From Antedon bifida (taxonomy: Eukaryota > Echinodermata > Crinoidea > Comatulida > Antedonidae): DNA of 64,000 nt. Location of the stretch: NCBI GenBank assembly GCA_963402885.1, contig OY727096.1, positions 7,201,501 through 7,265,500 on the forward strand, written 5' to 3'. The notes under the pieces are model-generated. The model worked only from the letters and a program-made list of their open reading frames with translations, made no database searches and was not told where the DNA came from. The translations under genes and the position numbers were made by a program. Below, one piece after another: positions 47,986-59,349 of the stretch; within the stretch, counting starts at the first letter, position 1; each line of letters begins with the position of its first letter.

Positions 47986-48173
47986 AATTTGAAACGATAA
48001 GATGAGGAAATCTGTGGAAAGAGTCGCTATCCAATCGAGTTTGAACAATGCCATGAAAGCCCCCAGTGGTCTAATGGTTAGGACATAATTATGCATATCA
48101 AGCAGAAGGTTCCGGGTTCGAGACTCGAGGCTCGAGATTCTCATAGATTTCCTCATCTAATCGTTTTAAATTA
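47986..48173. mobile_element. Foldback element with tRNA-like core
   Basis: GATGAGGAAATC with its flank (47986-48012) is mirrored at 48147-48173 (GATTTCCTCATC), making arms of about 27 bp. The loop holds a tRNA-like segment with both internal promoter boxes (48058-48140). This could be a SINE trapped in a hairpin or a hairpin SINE. Confidence 0.45.
48058..48140 (+). ncRNA. tRNA-derived SINE head or tRNA pseudogene
   Basis: TGGTCTAATGGTTAGG matches an A box of the tRNA-Glu/Asp type and GGGTTCGAGAC a B box, about 35 bases apart. The acceptor and T stems do not pair properly and no anticodon arm can be drawn with confidence, so a working tRNA is unlikely. Pol III transcription is possible. Confidence 0.45.
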
Positions 48174-48320
48174 TAAATATATATATATTTCCAAAGGCAA
48201 ATAACTGAAAAAATGACAATGCTGTGGGTATCAGTGGCTGGATCTCAATGGAGATACAAAAAAAAGCAAGCGAAAAGCTAAATCAAAATTATAAAGTAAA
48301 ACAGCTAGAAAAGTTAGCAG

Positions 48321-48352
48321 AACTTTCGGGCAACACTAGCCCTTCATCAGTG
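48321..48352 (-). ncRNA. Hammerhead-ribozyme-like motif (orphan)
   Basis: On the minus strand CTGATGA is followed by AGGGC, a short loop, GCCC and GAAAG. This reproduces the hammerhead core (CUGAUGA, stem II, GAAA). Such motifs lie in the terminal repeats of Penelope-like elements. No Penelope coding sequence is next to it. Whether stems I and III form was not tested. Confidence 0.5.
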
Positions 48353-48357
48353 CAAGT

Positions 48358-48380
48358 GTATATATATATATATTTATATA
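48358..48380. repeat. TA microsatellite
   Basis: A (TA)n run directly beside the hammerhead-like motif. Confidence 0.6.
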
Positions 48381-48568
48381 CAAATATAAATGCAAAATAC
48401 GCAATGGTATACAACAACAATGTTTACCATACGTATCAACGTTTTGTTTTCTCAATTTACTTAATTTTTATTGACATTCTTATTTGCACTAATATTTATC
48501 ATTCCAACTGTGATTAACTATAAATTAATAGATTAAATATAAATATTTCCTTAATAAAAAAACTAAAG

Positions 48569-50807
48569 CTATATTATAACATTATTTTCCTCAATTTGTG
48601 ATTCTTCAAGCTCATTTTCATCATCGATCTGAAGAAGCAGTGGCCAACTCTTTTGACGACAACAGTCTGTTTTAAGTTTCTTCAAAAAATCCACTGAAAA
48701 CAAAAGAATAAAATAATTTAATAAAAAGTACTCACAAACTATTTTTGTTATAATCAGTTGGCTAAATCTGGTGGTTTGATAGGCCTATATATCCATTGTA
48801 GACCTTCGATAAATACCTTACCAATTACGATCAGCATGATAGAAACATTCAGCATAATTAGAATAACGGGAGTTATCTTGTGTAGCAAACCAATGACGTC
48901 ATCTTCATTGACATTTTGATTCAAATTTACGATCGCCCCAATGGATAGATTGACAACGATAAAAACAAGAGTCAACAATTGAAATCTCTGCTCTGACTTC
49001 TCTTTCATTGGTTGAAGGTACAAATGCAATACAATAAAGATGACAGTAAAAAACAGAGAGTATGACAAACTTGAGGACACGTCATCTTTTAAGTTGGCAA
49101 TAAGTGCCAACAGAGCTTTGTTGTACAGCTCAAATGATTCCCAAAACCAAAATTTGTGCTTGTATTGTCCACAAAAGAACCTCACACCAATCATCCGTCC
49201 TTGATCCTGGTTTTCTTCATGCTGATCACAATGTACATTTAGACAGTATAGCATAATCACTATGACCAATGGGAAGCCAATGATGTATGTTAAAGAAATG
49301 TAAACAAGTGTTCTGTTGACTTGATATGTAGATCCATCATTTTGGTCCAGATCAATCGAGTAGTCTGACGTTAGTACTGTTTTATTGACATTACCATCTT
49401 CTGTAACGTTATATAAACGAATTGACCATGGTCCAACCGCCATGATGTCTGCACATGTGTTTGCATATGTAAGGTAAAGAAGTAGCATTGACACAACGAT
49501 ACATTTGTCACGTGTGCGGCTCTCAGCTATTGCTACCCCATGACACTTATTCCACGTATAAAACATAAGGTAAATGGCGGACATAGTGATTACTATGAAA
49601 AAAGGTGTGGAAATAGCAACTTGAAGTGACGAATATGCATTCCAAGATTCAAGTAAACATCTTGGGCTTAGCATACTAATATATCTTATGACGTCAAAAT
49701 ACTCAAGTATTCTACCAGCATATTCATAATTTTTAGGCCAGTGAATTTCAGTTACTTCTGATAGTATACCTAAAACCTGATAGAAGTTTATAGCAATTTT
49801 TAGATATGTCACAAATGAATCTAGTTTTGTTTGTCGGTGTTGGTCGGTATTCCTTTGTTGTAATCTCCAAATGAGACAAATAACTCCAAACGTTACAAAA
49901 ATAACACAGATGAATGTGATAACAGTCAGAAGAGGGCCTTGGCATTTGTGACATTCGTTAAATAATTGATAATATCCTTTCGAACATGCTGCACAAAGCC
50001 AACCAGTGTATCCTTTAGCACAAGTGTCATTCAATTCCAATCCAATACTACAACTATTATTTCCTAGCGGACACAGGTGTATTTGTGGTAATGGACCTTT
50101 GTATACAGCATATTTTAGTTTGTTTGGATCGTCAATTGGAAATGTGTCGTTTTTTAAATTAATTATAAATGTGTTGTACGCCGATAAACAAGAGCTTTTG
50201 TTGTGTTCTTCATCTACAATACAATCACCAGTGAAATCCCAGGACCACCAGTATCCCCGTGTTAGATTTTGATACCCTCCTTCACACGTAACACCCATCG
50301 GGCAAGGCATGCATGGACCAAACCGATCAGTTCTATGGAACTTGTCGAGGCAATAACAAGCATTTAGATTAGCAAAGGTACTGGTATTGGTTCCAGATGG
50401 ACACGTCTGGCAATCAGCGATGGACGCCGCTCCTGCATTATCTGAAAAACTTCCAATAGGACATTGTTGACAGGTCTCGCTATAATCAATCCTTTCAATA
50501 ACTCCGAGTTTATCTTGATAGAAGCCACCTGCAACGATGAGATAAAATGTTTGCTAAAAACAATTTAGATAAAATCGTTTATGTTGATCAAATTTGTTTA
50601 ACTGAAAACAATTTGATGTCATAAAAAATATTGGACATAAAATAATTGAAATAATTAATAAATACCATCAATTACCTGGAGGGCACTTTTTACATGGTGT
50701 ATGCTCGCTCGACAATATTTTGTATGTCCCCTTTTTGCATGGACTGCACGTTCCCGTTTCTGAATTACACGCCAACCCACTACCTCCATTAATATCACGT
50801 AATAGGT
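48569..50807 (-). CDS. Cysteine-rich multi-pass membrane protein (3' exons of a host gene)
   Basis: Three exons on the minus strand: 50676-50807, 48822-50528 and 48569-48693, phase-compatible with GT-AG borders, about 650 residues; the 5' end is not found. The ectodomain has repeated CxxC modules (CSPCKKGTYKILS, CQQCPIGSFSDNAGA, CQTCPSGTNTSTF, CYCLDKF, CMPCPMGVTCEGG) like Ephrin_rec_like (GCC2/GCC3) repeats, then CAKGYTGWLCAACSKGYY before the first membrane helix (LLTVITFICVIFVTFGVICL). About eight hydrophobic segments follow, including SLSYSLFFTVIFIVLHLYLQ and ITPVILIMLNVSIMLIVI. Such proteins are abundant in lancelets, echinoderms and cnidarians and resemble TRP-like channel domains; function is unproven. 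Without splicing at 48822 the frame would end at 48754 (tail IKPPDLAN) instead of reading the acidic last exon (ESQIEENNVII). Confidence 0.75.
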
Positions 50808-51465
50808 CTGCAACAATGTTTATATTGATGTCAGTATTATCAGTAACACAAATACTAGTAAAAAAATAAATTATAATAACAATAACTTTTGAACATTGAA
50901 TTTTTGTCTTAGTATAAAACATAGGTACTATAACTGATAAGATGCAAAAGTTCGCAGTTAATTGTCTAAATTTATATCTCATCAGGATGAGCCCAACGCG
51001 TTGGAGCGTTTAAACTATATTAGAGAGAGTTCACATGCACGGCGTACATCTGGCGTATGTATTGCGCAGCATACGCCTTTATATAACTAAGCAGTAGTTT
51101 TATTACGCAACTCACTACGCCACGTCCTTGGCGATAGCTACATACCCTATCTTAACGTACGCCACTAACTACAGCGAATCTTGAATAATTTAAAGCTTAT
51201 TTCAAGATATTCATCAATTACTTCATGTTTTTTACTGTTGTATTGTAAATGTTATTGCTATATAAAAACTATTTAGCTGCTCTCTGTTCTTCGATATGAA
51301 AGCGCATGTTTAGGGTGAAATAAAAGTAAATAATGACTAAAATTAGATTGACTTTTGGGAAAGAATTGAACTCAGAAATTGGAAATCTAGCAATATCAAA
51401 TAAAGATGGGCGCAAGAAATGAAAAAACCAAAAGACGGCCATCATTCATTTATTCATTCATTTTA
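50808..51465. other. Upstream intron or 5' flank, no exon found
   Basis: A frame running back from the exon at 50676 to 50982 crosses the TTGTTGCAG acceptor and is probably intronic. No signal peptide exon with matching phase was identified. Confidence 0.35.
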
Positions 51466-51888
51466 TTGCAGTTAAGTTTAGTCATTAAAGGGGTTGAACT
51501 TTGGCGTGAAATACCTGATACTTGTAAGTTACATAGGAATCCTATAACTTTTAAAATAAAACACAAACATAAATTACTTTTGGTTAAAACAAGTATTTTG
51601 TTGTTTGTTTATGTCTCCTTTTTTAATGATTAAAACTGAACAATTCCATTTTACTCTCCTTTTCTTTGTTAAGATAAAAAAAAAAGATTGTTTGCATTTT
51701 CTTAAAAGACACATTTTGTTTGCCTATGCCCTTGTGCTTCTTTAACTATTTCTATATATATATATATACTCTTTTGTAACAGGGGGTTTCTACTTACAAG
51801 CTGTGATTCCCCCTTTCTATTCTTTTGTTTTGTACTGATTATTTATGTATGTTTATGTTTTGTGAAAGGAAACAAACAAACAAATAAC
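51466..51888 (+). mobile_element. 5'-truncated LINE 3' end
   Basis: The frame 51406-51633 contains KGVELWREIPDTCKLHRNPI followed by TFKIKHKHKLLL, the common C-terminus of CR1/Jockey/RTE-group ORF2 (KGxxLWNxIP...FKxxxKxxLL). After it comes an AT-rich 3' UTR and an A-rich tail ending in repeated AAAC. The next element is inserted directly behind it. Confidence 0.6.
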
Positions 51889-51892
51889 TTAA

Positions 51893-52445
51893 GAGTGCTT
51901 GTCACCAAAAATCAGAAATATTCATAATTTAGTGGTCAAAATTTCGAATTGGCTCATTTTTTGCACATTGGTAGACCTTGATGTAAGTAAACCTAGTGTG
52001 TAGTTTGTTTGGTAAAATATCGCTTAGTTTTCGAGAAAATCGAAAAATTACGATTTTCGGCCAATTTTGTTAATTTTTGGTGTATAATTTACATTAAGTT
52101 TAACAGCCTCTGGAAGCCAAACGTAGCAACTTAGCATTTTAATATTTTACACTTACGTTAACTAGCATCTTGATAATAAAAAGTAGGGTAAAAACAAACG
52201 CGTTTTTTTTCATGTGCGACAATTTACAGTTTAGATACTAATATTTATGAATCAAGTAAAACAAATTTGGGGAAACTATTTTCCGCTCCGCGCCAGAGCC
52301 ACAAAGTTGTAAGGAATTCAAAGATTTTATCTGTCGGCAAGATCAATCAGATGTACCTATTGTTCTCTATTTACGGATTTAAGGTAAATTTTACTACGAG
52401 AAACAAACTTTAAAGGTAAACTGAAAGGTCCCGAATAATTTGGAA
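51893..52445 (+). repeat. Left terminal inverted repeat
   Basis: Mirrored by 59350-60140; starts GAGTGCTTGTCACCAAAAAT. Confidence 0.8.
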
Positions 52446-52614
52446 TTACGGTTTAATATAAAAACATCTAAAAATAAATTTCTAGTCAAATTTAAACGAC
52501 TAACCCATGATGAAATTAAGCAATTACTATCTGAGCTCAACATTATAACTCGCTTAGCTTCATCACCTGTTATGTTTTTCACTTTATTCTTATTTTGTTT
52601 GAAGGTTTGCATGG

Positions 52615-54265
52615 CGAAATCGAATGTTGATATAAAGTTTGCGGTACACCACGTGTGTTAGTTCTGAAAAGAACTGTTGAGTTTCTCGACGTTTCGATCA
52701 ATATACTTTGATCGTCCTCAGGAGTGAGAATGCAGAAAGTCCAGGAAACTTGGAATATAAGTGGGAAGGGTGGGACTGGTGTGAAAGCCAGAAACAATGG
52801 CAAGTTCACACAGTGGGAGGGATTGAAACTAGCTATAGCAGAGCATTGTTTCTCAAGAACAATAGTGAATGGAAACTTGCTATAGAAGAGCATTGTTTCT
52901 GATAGGTGTGAAAAGCAGGGTGAGACAAGCTAAAAACAATAGCATTGTCTCAAAGTTGGGTGTGGACTGGCCAAACAAGACCATGTGTCCAGACTGGGTT
53001 GTGAAATGTAAACTGGCCAGAAACTATGGCATTGTTTAATGTCGATGAAGATTCTTGTTGAATAAAGATAGCCAAATGTCACTAATAACAAATCCAATAT
53101 CTTGATGAACAGTGTTTTGTTTGTAGATTTCAATAGCTTCCGTGGTTCGTCTGGAATGCCAAGAAGGAACGGTAGCAATTAGTTCAGCATCTTTCCAATT
53201 AACTCGGTGTTGTTGTTTGTGAGAATGCATAACTATTGATGATTTGTCTTGCTCTCCTCTTCTGGCATGGCCTTGATGTTCTTTAAGCCTGGTTTGAAGG
53301 TCGCGTCCAGTTTCCCCAATGTATACCTTTCCACATTCACATGGGATGCAGTATACACCAGGTTGATTGTGTTTAGCTGGTTTGTCCTTGTGTGTTTGAA
53401 GACACTGTGACAACTTGTTGACTGCACTATGAAATACTTTTATGTCGGCGTTTTGTAGTACTCGCTGGATACGATGAGAAAGCTGTCCCAAATATGGTAA
53501 ACATACAGACTTTCTGAACTCTACAGGATCGTTTTTTTTTTTTTTTTGTTGGTTGACGATGACTTGAAGTCCTTCCTGTTGTAACCATTGAGTTCCAATG
53601 CTTTGTTGACATGATGTATTTCTTGTCGGAGACACTTCTTGTCGCTGATGGTGTGCGCTCTTTTGATAAGAGTTTTACAAACTGATTTCTTCGTTGACGG
53701 ATGGTGGAAAGATCGCTTGTGTAAATATCTGTCCGTGTGCGTGGGTTTGCGATATACTTTGTGGGACAGAGTGCCCTCAGGTTCCTTTGTGACAAATACG
53801 TCAAGAAATGGTAAACTGTGGTCGTTTTCCTCTTCCATGGTGAATGCTATGTTACAGTGTTGAGAGTTGAGGTGTATTAGAAAACTACCTTGTTGTGCTG
53901 CCAGATGATAAAAGTGTCGTCTACATATCGAAGCCAAAGTTTTGGTCGCTTGTTGGCGGAGTAGAGTGCTAGATGTTCGAGCTCCTCCAGAAAGATGTTG
54001 GCAATGACCGGGGATAAAGGAGATCCCATAGCCGTGCCTTGAGTTTGTTCAAAGAATTGGTCTCGCCACTTGAAGTTGGTAGATGTAAGACATAGTAGAA
54101 GTAACTCATGGATTTCTTCTGCAGAAAGTGCGGTCCTCTGTTGGAGTTTAGGGTCAGCTTGCAGTCGATGTTTGACTATAGTGCAAGCTTCCCTAACTGG
54201 AACATTGGTGAATAAAGACTTGATGTCAAAGCTGATCAGTTTGTCTGTTGGTTCCAGGTAGACGT
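52615..54265 (-). mobile_element. Penelope-like element, RT to GIY-YIG, 5'-truncated
   Basis: From 54260 downward the minus strand reads SFDIKSLFTNVPVREA, QTQGTAMGSPLSPVIANIFL and LRYVDDTFIIW, the Penelope reverse transcriptase core with its YVDD catalytic box. Then come FLDVFVTKEPEGTLSHKVYR, KPTHTDRYLHKRSFHHPST and, after a poly-A-type run, a GIY-YIG domain (VYCIPCECGKVYIGETGRDL, TRLKEHQGHARRG). Below the stop lies a hammerhead-like GAAACGTC motif. A few frame breaks are present. The upstream half of the RT is missing at a junction with TTA-type simple repeats. The element lies inside the 8.2-kb transposon and so is younger than it. Confidence 0.85.
52688..52722 (-). ncRNA. Hammerhead-like motif of the Penelope-like element
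   Basis: On the minus strand CTGAGGA is followed by a 7-bp perfect hairpin (CGATCAA...TTGATCG) and AAACGTC. This resembles the hammerhead core CUGANGA/stem II/GAAA known from Penelope termini, with one position of the core shifted into the stem. Confidence 0.5.
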
Positions 54266-54274
54266 CTTTTATTC

Positions 54275-54315
54275 TTATTATTATTATAATATAATAATAA
54301 TAATATTATTATTTT
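54275..54315. repeat. TTA/ATA microsatellite at the Penelope 5' junction
   Basis: Runs of TTATTATTATTATAATATAA-type sequence on both sides of a short palindromic centre. Confidence 0.6.
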
Positions 54316-54543
54316 TTGCACTATACGCGCGCATGCGCAGTTTATTTTTATCAACAAAGTGTTCCATTGGGCGTGCGCGTATACGCGAAAATGTTTGATT
54401 TGCGCGAATAATTTCGCCAGATAGTCATATTTCCACTCTAATAAGATGCTGTAGGCATTTCGTGTTGAAAGCGAAAAAACATGTGTTTTAGGGTAATAGT
54501 GGAAAACAGGCTTTACAACATATTGTTCTTATCTTCTCATATA

Positions 54544-54939
54544 GGGAGTTTTCGCACGAGCACGTTAACGCTATTTTCCAAGCTCCGCCCACTTTGTAAA
54601 CAACTTGCTGTGCGTGCGCAAGTATTACGAAAAACTTTAATTACGTGCGTCGAGAACCTTATTTCTGAAAAATAGCGTAAATGAAAACGTTAACCAAAAC
54701 ATGATTAAACATGCCTGGCTAGGCTTAGTCTCTATAAACCCAAGGTATTCCATGATTTGTTTTAATACGTGTGGCGTATGTTGCGTGCGCTACACATGCG
54801 TTGCGTTCTACACTTCCCGTCGAAGCGCGAAATCAAAAGGAGCAAGTACGTTAACGCAAATGTTCACTGAACTCTGTTGTTATGCAAATGAGTAGAATGG
54901 TGACATCCGATAACGTTCATGTGCTCGTGCGAAATTTCC
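54544..54939. mobile_element. TA-flanked MITE (Tc1/mariner type)
   Basis: Left end GGGAGTTTTCGCACGAGCAC and right end, inverted, GGAAATTTCGCACGAGCACA. TA flanks both sides (54542-54543, 54940-54941). The interior is CG-rich with paired CGTTAACG words. No transposase. The target and end type suggest Tc1/mariner. Confidence 0.7.
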
Positions 54940-55134
54940 TAATTCGTAGCCTAAACAATAAATTATTGTTTGGAAACTTGTAAACAATTGTTTCACCCCT
55001 TCGCTTTATTAAAAATTTACAGAACGCGACTTTAAATACTAACAACTTAGATAACAGAATCGTCCCACATATTAAATTGTTATTTTAAAGAATTCTCACA
55101 GACACAGTTTTACCTTCGTTGCTACCTTAATCAA

Positions 55135-58100
55135 TCAATCAATCGAGCAACTGCACATGAAAACCAGCTTTCCCAGCAAATCAATGTATGACTTCTTGCG
55201 CTTTATGGTTATATCTGTGGTATCAAGTTCAAGAGAAGTACAAATTTCTTGCAACATTGGCAAAGAGAATCTGGAGAGTTTTTCTTGAGCTTTCAGTTCA
55301 CAAATATTATGCCTTTCAAACATTATTGGATGCTGCAAGCCTATTGTGTCCAGTACGGTTTGCGACAAAAGTTGAATTTCTCTTTCTTTTTCCGTTTTTG
55401 AATCGTCTCCATTTTCTTCGACTTCGTCACCATCTTCATTACTATCGTAATCATCATCTTCGTCATCATCATCATCATGAACGGCTGCATCTGTCCTCCG
55501 TTTTTTAGCCAAGCGTGAGAAAAAACTTTCAATCTGCTGTGCTGTTAAAAATTCAGTCTTGCTAAATTGATGTGAACCTGGCCGATCTCATCTCTCGTGA
55601 GACATCACATGGATCAGCTTTCTGTCCTGTCTGCTCTCCAGCGTCAAAAACATCCATAAGGTAGGTTTTCTGTGGTACAGAAAATCGGGTTTTTTTTGCA
55701 GAGGACTTTAACGCCCATTTGCAGGTCGGGGCCAATGTCAAACCGTGGCAAATCGTTGGTTCTTGTGGGTTCTGGATTTTTAGAAGTACCCTCTTCTAGT
55801 TGTGTTGCGTATAATTTCATTGCCCTGTCATAAAGTGTTTTATGTTCTAGTACGTTCTTGTGATTTTCATAATGTGTTTCTCTAGGGAAGAGTACCTCTG
55901 ATATGACCTAATGCAACCTTGTTCGCGACAAAAGAACAGTTTGCTGGGGGTGCCAGGACTTTCTTCACTTTTTAGTTGGTCGTCGTCATTTATATCAGCT
56001 TGTTCTTCATGAGATGTCTTGGCTTGTATTCTTGCTTTTACCGCAAAAAACGTTGTATCTTTGTTATGAATTAAATTGGGTATTTTAGAGGGCACACAGA
56101 ATTTACTCAAAAGTAGATTTTGTCCTGCACCAATACCATACGCCATCCACACCTTCATGGACCTGCTTCCATACTCTATGTTTTTGATGTGACTCACACC
56201 TTTCCATTTTCCTGCTGCACAAATAGTACCAGTAGGTAAAAGCACAAACTATGACTTTCACTACAGGAATGCCTCCAAAGGATTCAATTGCTGCCTTCAA
56301 CTGCTATATATAGATATAGATATTTATTCATGTGATTTTTGATATGGGCTGCCTTCCGGTCACATGTACCCTTCCCCCCTTGAGGATCCGAAAAATCCGT
56401 CGGATTTTGATATTCGTTTCTTTCGCTATCTCTTTAACGAGAGTAATGTTAGGGCAGACTGGTAGCATCCTGCATTATCTTGACGCAGATACACAGAGTG
56501 TATATCGGGTGCAATAGACGGCAGCTGCCTTAACACATCGTCGATGATTGCCACAACAGTAGTACTATCCTGACTGCAAGATTTAAAAATATGCACAAAC
56601 GTAAGCATCTGTACCTCTCTATCTCTATCTATCTTCTTTTTCGTCAAGACCGTTATGTGCCACGGAAGTCCACGCTTTCCAAACCAGTCTCTTTGGCTTT
56701 CGCGATATTTACGTGGTACAAACTTCATCGCCCAGTCTAAAACAATTAGGGCACAACCAGGATTCAAATCTCCTAAAATATCATGTCGTGCAGCGTCTTG
56801 GTTAATGGATCTTAAGATATGCGCCTTCCACGTCTCAATGTTTTGAACTGACTGTGTAATTACGTACTCCATGTCATCTTTTTCTTCAGAAGAGCAGCGC
56901 ACTTCGTTTAAATCTTTATGAATTTCAGACAAAGCTTCTGGAAATATACGACATCTGTCACATCTTGCATTGTGGTCATGATCACAGACAGTATGGTAAT
57001 CTTTGTCTTCGCAAGAATCAAGAGCATACGCCCTACAATGATCGGCAACTTCAGAATGGTTAGAAATGTGAATCTGCAATAATATATAAAATAAATTGTA
57101 TAAAAAAATGTAATTAGTCTTGAATGTTTCTTACATGCATTACTGAGCAATACAACGCGCTATTTTGCGTTTTTTTTTTATTATATTGCTTTTCTATTTA
57201 TACTGTAGCAGTTATCAAGATATTTAAACAAGATTGTTATTACCTTATAGTCACCTTTTAGGTAGCGCTTGTCATCTTTTTTATTTTTTTTGTTTGGCCC
57301 AAGTCAAACCCATTTCATAGCAATCTCCCAGCTTATCAACGATGTTCTCCAGTTCATCGAAGGCTTTTCCACAATTGACAGAAATATAATCAAGGCCTTG
57401 TAAGGATTTGCGTACAGAAGCAGAACAAACGCTGATAACTCTACGCAATGTACTGCGGCTCATAGGTTGAAATTTCTTCTCTTGACAGTAACTCTCGTAT
57501 TGAAGAATACATTGTTCTTGGATAAGATTACGCACAACATTTAGGATTTTTATAACTCTGTCTGTAGAAAGTTTTAGAGTTTTTTCTCCAAATGGCAAGT
57601 CTTGTATAACTTGAGAACTTGTTATAAATGTAACAAGGTGGTCAATTTTCTCTGGCTGTACGCATACTCTAGTGTTCTTTAGAGGTTGAATTACAGAACC
57701 TCTACCATGTAACAATAAATGGTGTTGGCCACGTTAAAACGGTATCTAGTCAAGTTAGGTATCCATCCTTGAAGGTAACCTTATCAACCATGATCGATAA
57801 AATCTGACGTCTTGTACTCCAGTGGTTAGTATGAAGATAGCATACTGATAGAGCATCTAATAGAGAAGAATCGGTTCTTTCGTCAGCTTCTGTGGTTTTA
57901 TCACTTGATAAGCCCTCAAGTAAAGTAGTCGACTGACCAGGTGCGATTTCTTCCAGGCACATAGAGACAACTTGACGAGCCTTGTGCATGTAGAAACGTT
58001 TAGTACGGTCTGAAACTTGCTCCAGCGGTGCAGATAAAGGATATCTAATTGGACTGACGTCCCTTGAAATGAGAAATGCATTTAATTTTTCTCTTGGTGT

Positions 58101-58790
58101 AGATTGAATTGATTCATCTTCTGAGGCAGTTGAAGCAAAAGTTGGATCAAAAAATTGATATAGGCTCATTTGAGTATCCATAACATTACACGCCGGTGTT
58201 TGACAAGTTGGAGTTGCTAATGGTATGTAGAACTCATCCTTATTACTTTCCTGAAAATAAGAATAATATTGGTAAAAAATTACTACTGACTTTGATTCAA
58301 TTATTGACACACTGATTCGTGATATATATAAAATGATGATGACAATGGCAGGGAATGCAGACATTTTTCCTCCTACCACCAACATAAAATGAACAAAGTA
58401 ACATGAAACACATTATTTACTTATTCTTTCCGCCAATAAATGCGTATTCATAAATGTCATACTGTACGGTATTTTTTAACTTACAGTTGTTAAATTATAT
58501 TTACCTGAACCAACTTGCAGGAAAGTTCCTGTTTTCTTTAATATTAGTTGCGAATCTTCTTTGCTAATACCCCTATCGCACTTGGGTCCCTTTCCCTTGC
58601 TTTGGATGTGATTAGAGAGATCAGGCGGCACTCTACATCTGTTGTTATTTCCTCGAGACCAACCTAAGCCAAGCTCCGATCGATGCAAGGGACAAACAGT
58701 CCAACTATGTATATCAGCGGGCAATGTAAACATGGCTGCTCGACTAAGAATTAGGTCTACCTCACTATCGATGCCCGTAAACCTAAACAT
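55135..58790 (-). pseudogene. Transposase gene of the 8.2-kb element, spliced and decayed
   Basis: In order on the minus strand: an N-terminal zinc-like part (58505-58790: TVCPLHRSELGLGW, DRGISKEDSQLILKKTG); an intron 58251-58504; ESNKDEFYIPLAT and ALSVCYLHTNHWSTRRQILS (57750-58250); VTFITSSQVIQDLPFGEKTL and RKSLQGLDYISVN (57283-57715); an intron 57074-57243; then a probable DDE core VLDWAMKFVPRKYRESQRDW with FGKRGLPWHITV and YLRQDNAGCYQSALT (56420-57073); FSDPQGGKGTCDRKAA; a C2H2-like FFCREQGCIRSYQRYSSLEK; a WALK-type and FLTAQQIESFFSRLAKKRR segment; an acidic run; and the end SLELDTTDITIKRKKSYIDL. The order matches a large uncharacterised protein family of corals, lancelets and molluscs. 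Several frameshifts and stops lie in the 3' half, so it is inactive. Confidence 0.65.
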
Positions 58791-59349
58791 GTATTTGTGT
58801 GCAGCGATTTCCTTCTGGCATGCTTATAAAGGTAGGTTCAGTGCTCTGTTTGCGGTCTTTTCTATCGAATCCACAAGCTCTGCCGACAACCGATTTAAAA
58901 GAACATGAAATCTCCATTTTGTTTGAACTTAAAGCCATCAGACAATAATTATACACTATATAACAATTATTTTCAACACGTCTTTACATTGTAAAACATA
59001 AACAAAAATGGATAACAAATCAGTTCCGTTGTCAACGTCAATGAAGATATCGTTGTCTATCGAATATACGCAGTAAAGTGTTTTGTCTACCGTGGTTAAT
59101 GTTTTGAAACATTATCGTTGAGTAAGTTCGACCAGATTCGACAAACAGGAAAACGATAACAAGTTAAAACAAATGTGTTTTTCAGTTTTATCCAATAAAT
59201 TATGAGAGGATGGAAAATTTATAATAATGTTGTTTGACAAAGAATAAGCGAGTGATTTTTAGTTAATTGCTTAATTTCGTATATTGGTTAGTAATTGAAA
59301 TTTTACAAGAAACATATTTTTAGTTTGTGTTTAAATTGCAACTTAATTC
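58791..59349. other. 5' region of the transposase gene
   Basis: Non-coding, AT-rich; probably holds the promoter of the decayed transposase. No specific motif can be assigned. Confidence 0.3.

Noticed and set aside
48058-48140. Functional tRNA gene
   Set aside because: A and B boxes are present, but the T stem and acceptor stem do not pair and no sound anticodon arm can be drawn.
50006-50272. Plus-strand 88-codon frame
   Set aside because: Antisense of the membrane-protein exon, which has clear cysteine-module and membrane-helix structure on the minus strand.
55188-55508. Plus-strand frame with histidine-rich end
   Set aside because: Antisense of the acidic run (aspartate codons) in the transposase gene.
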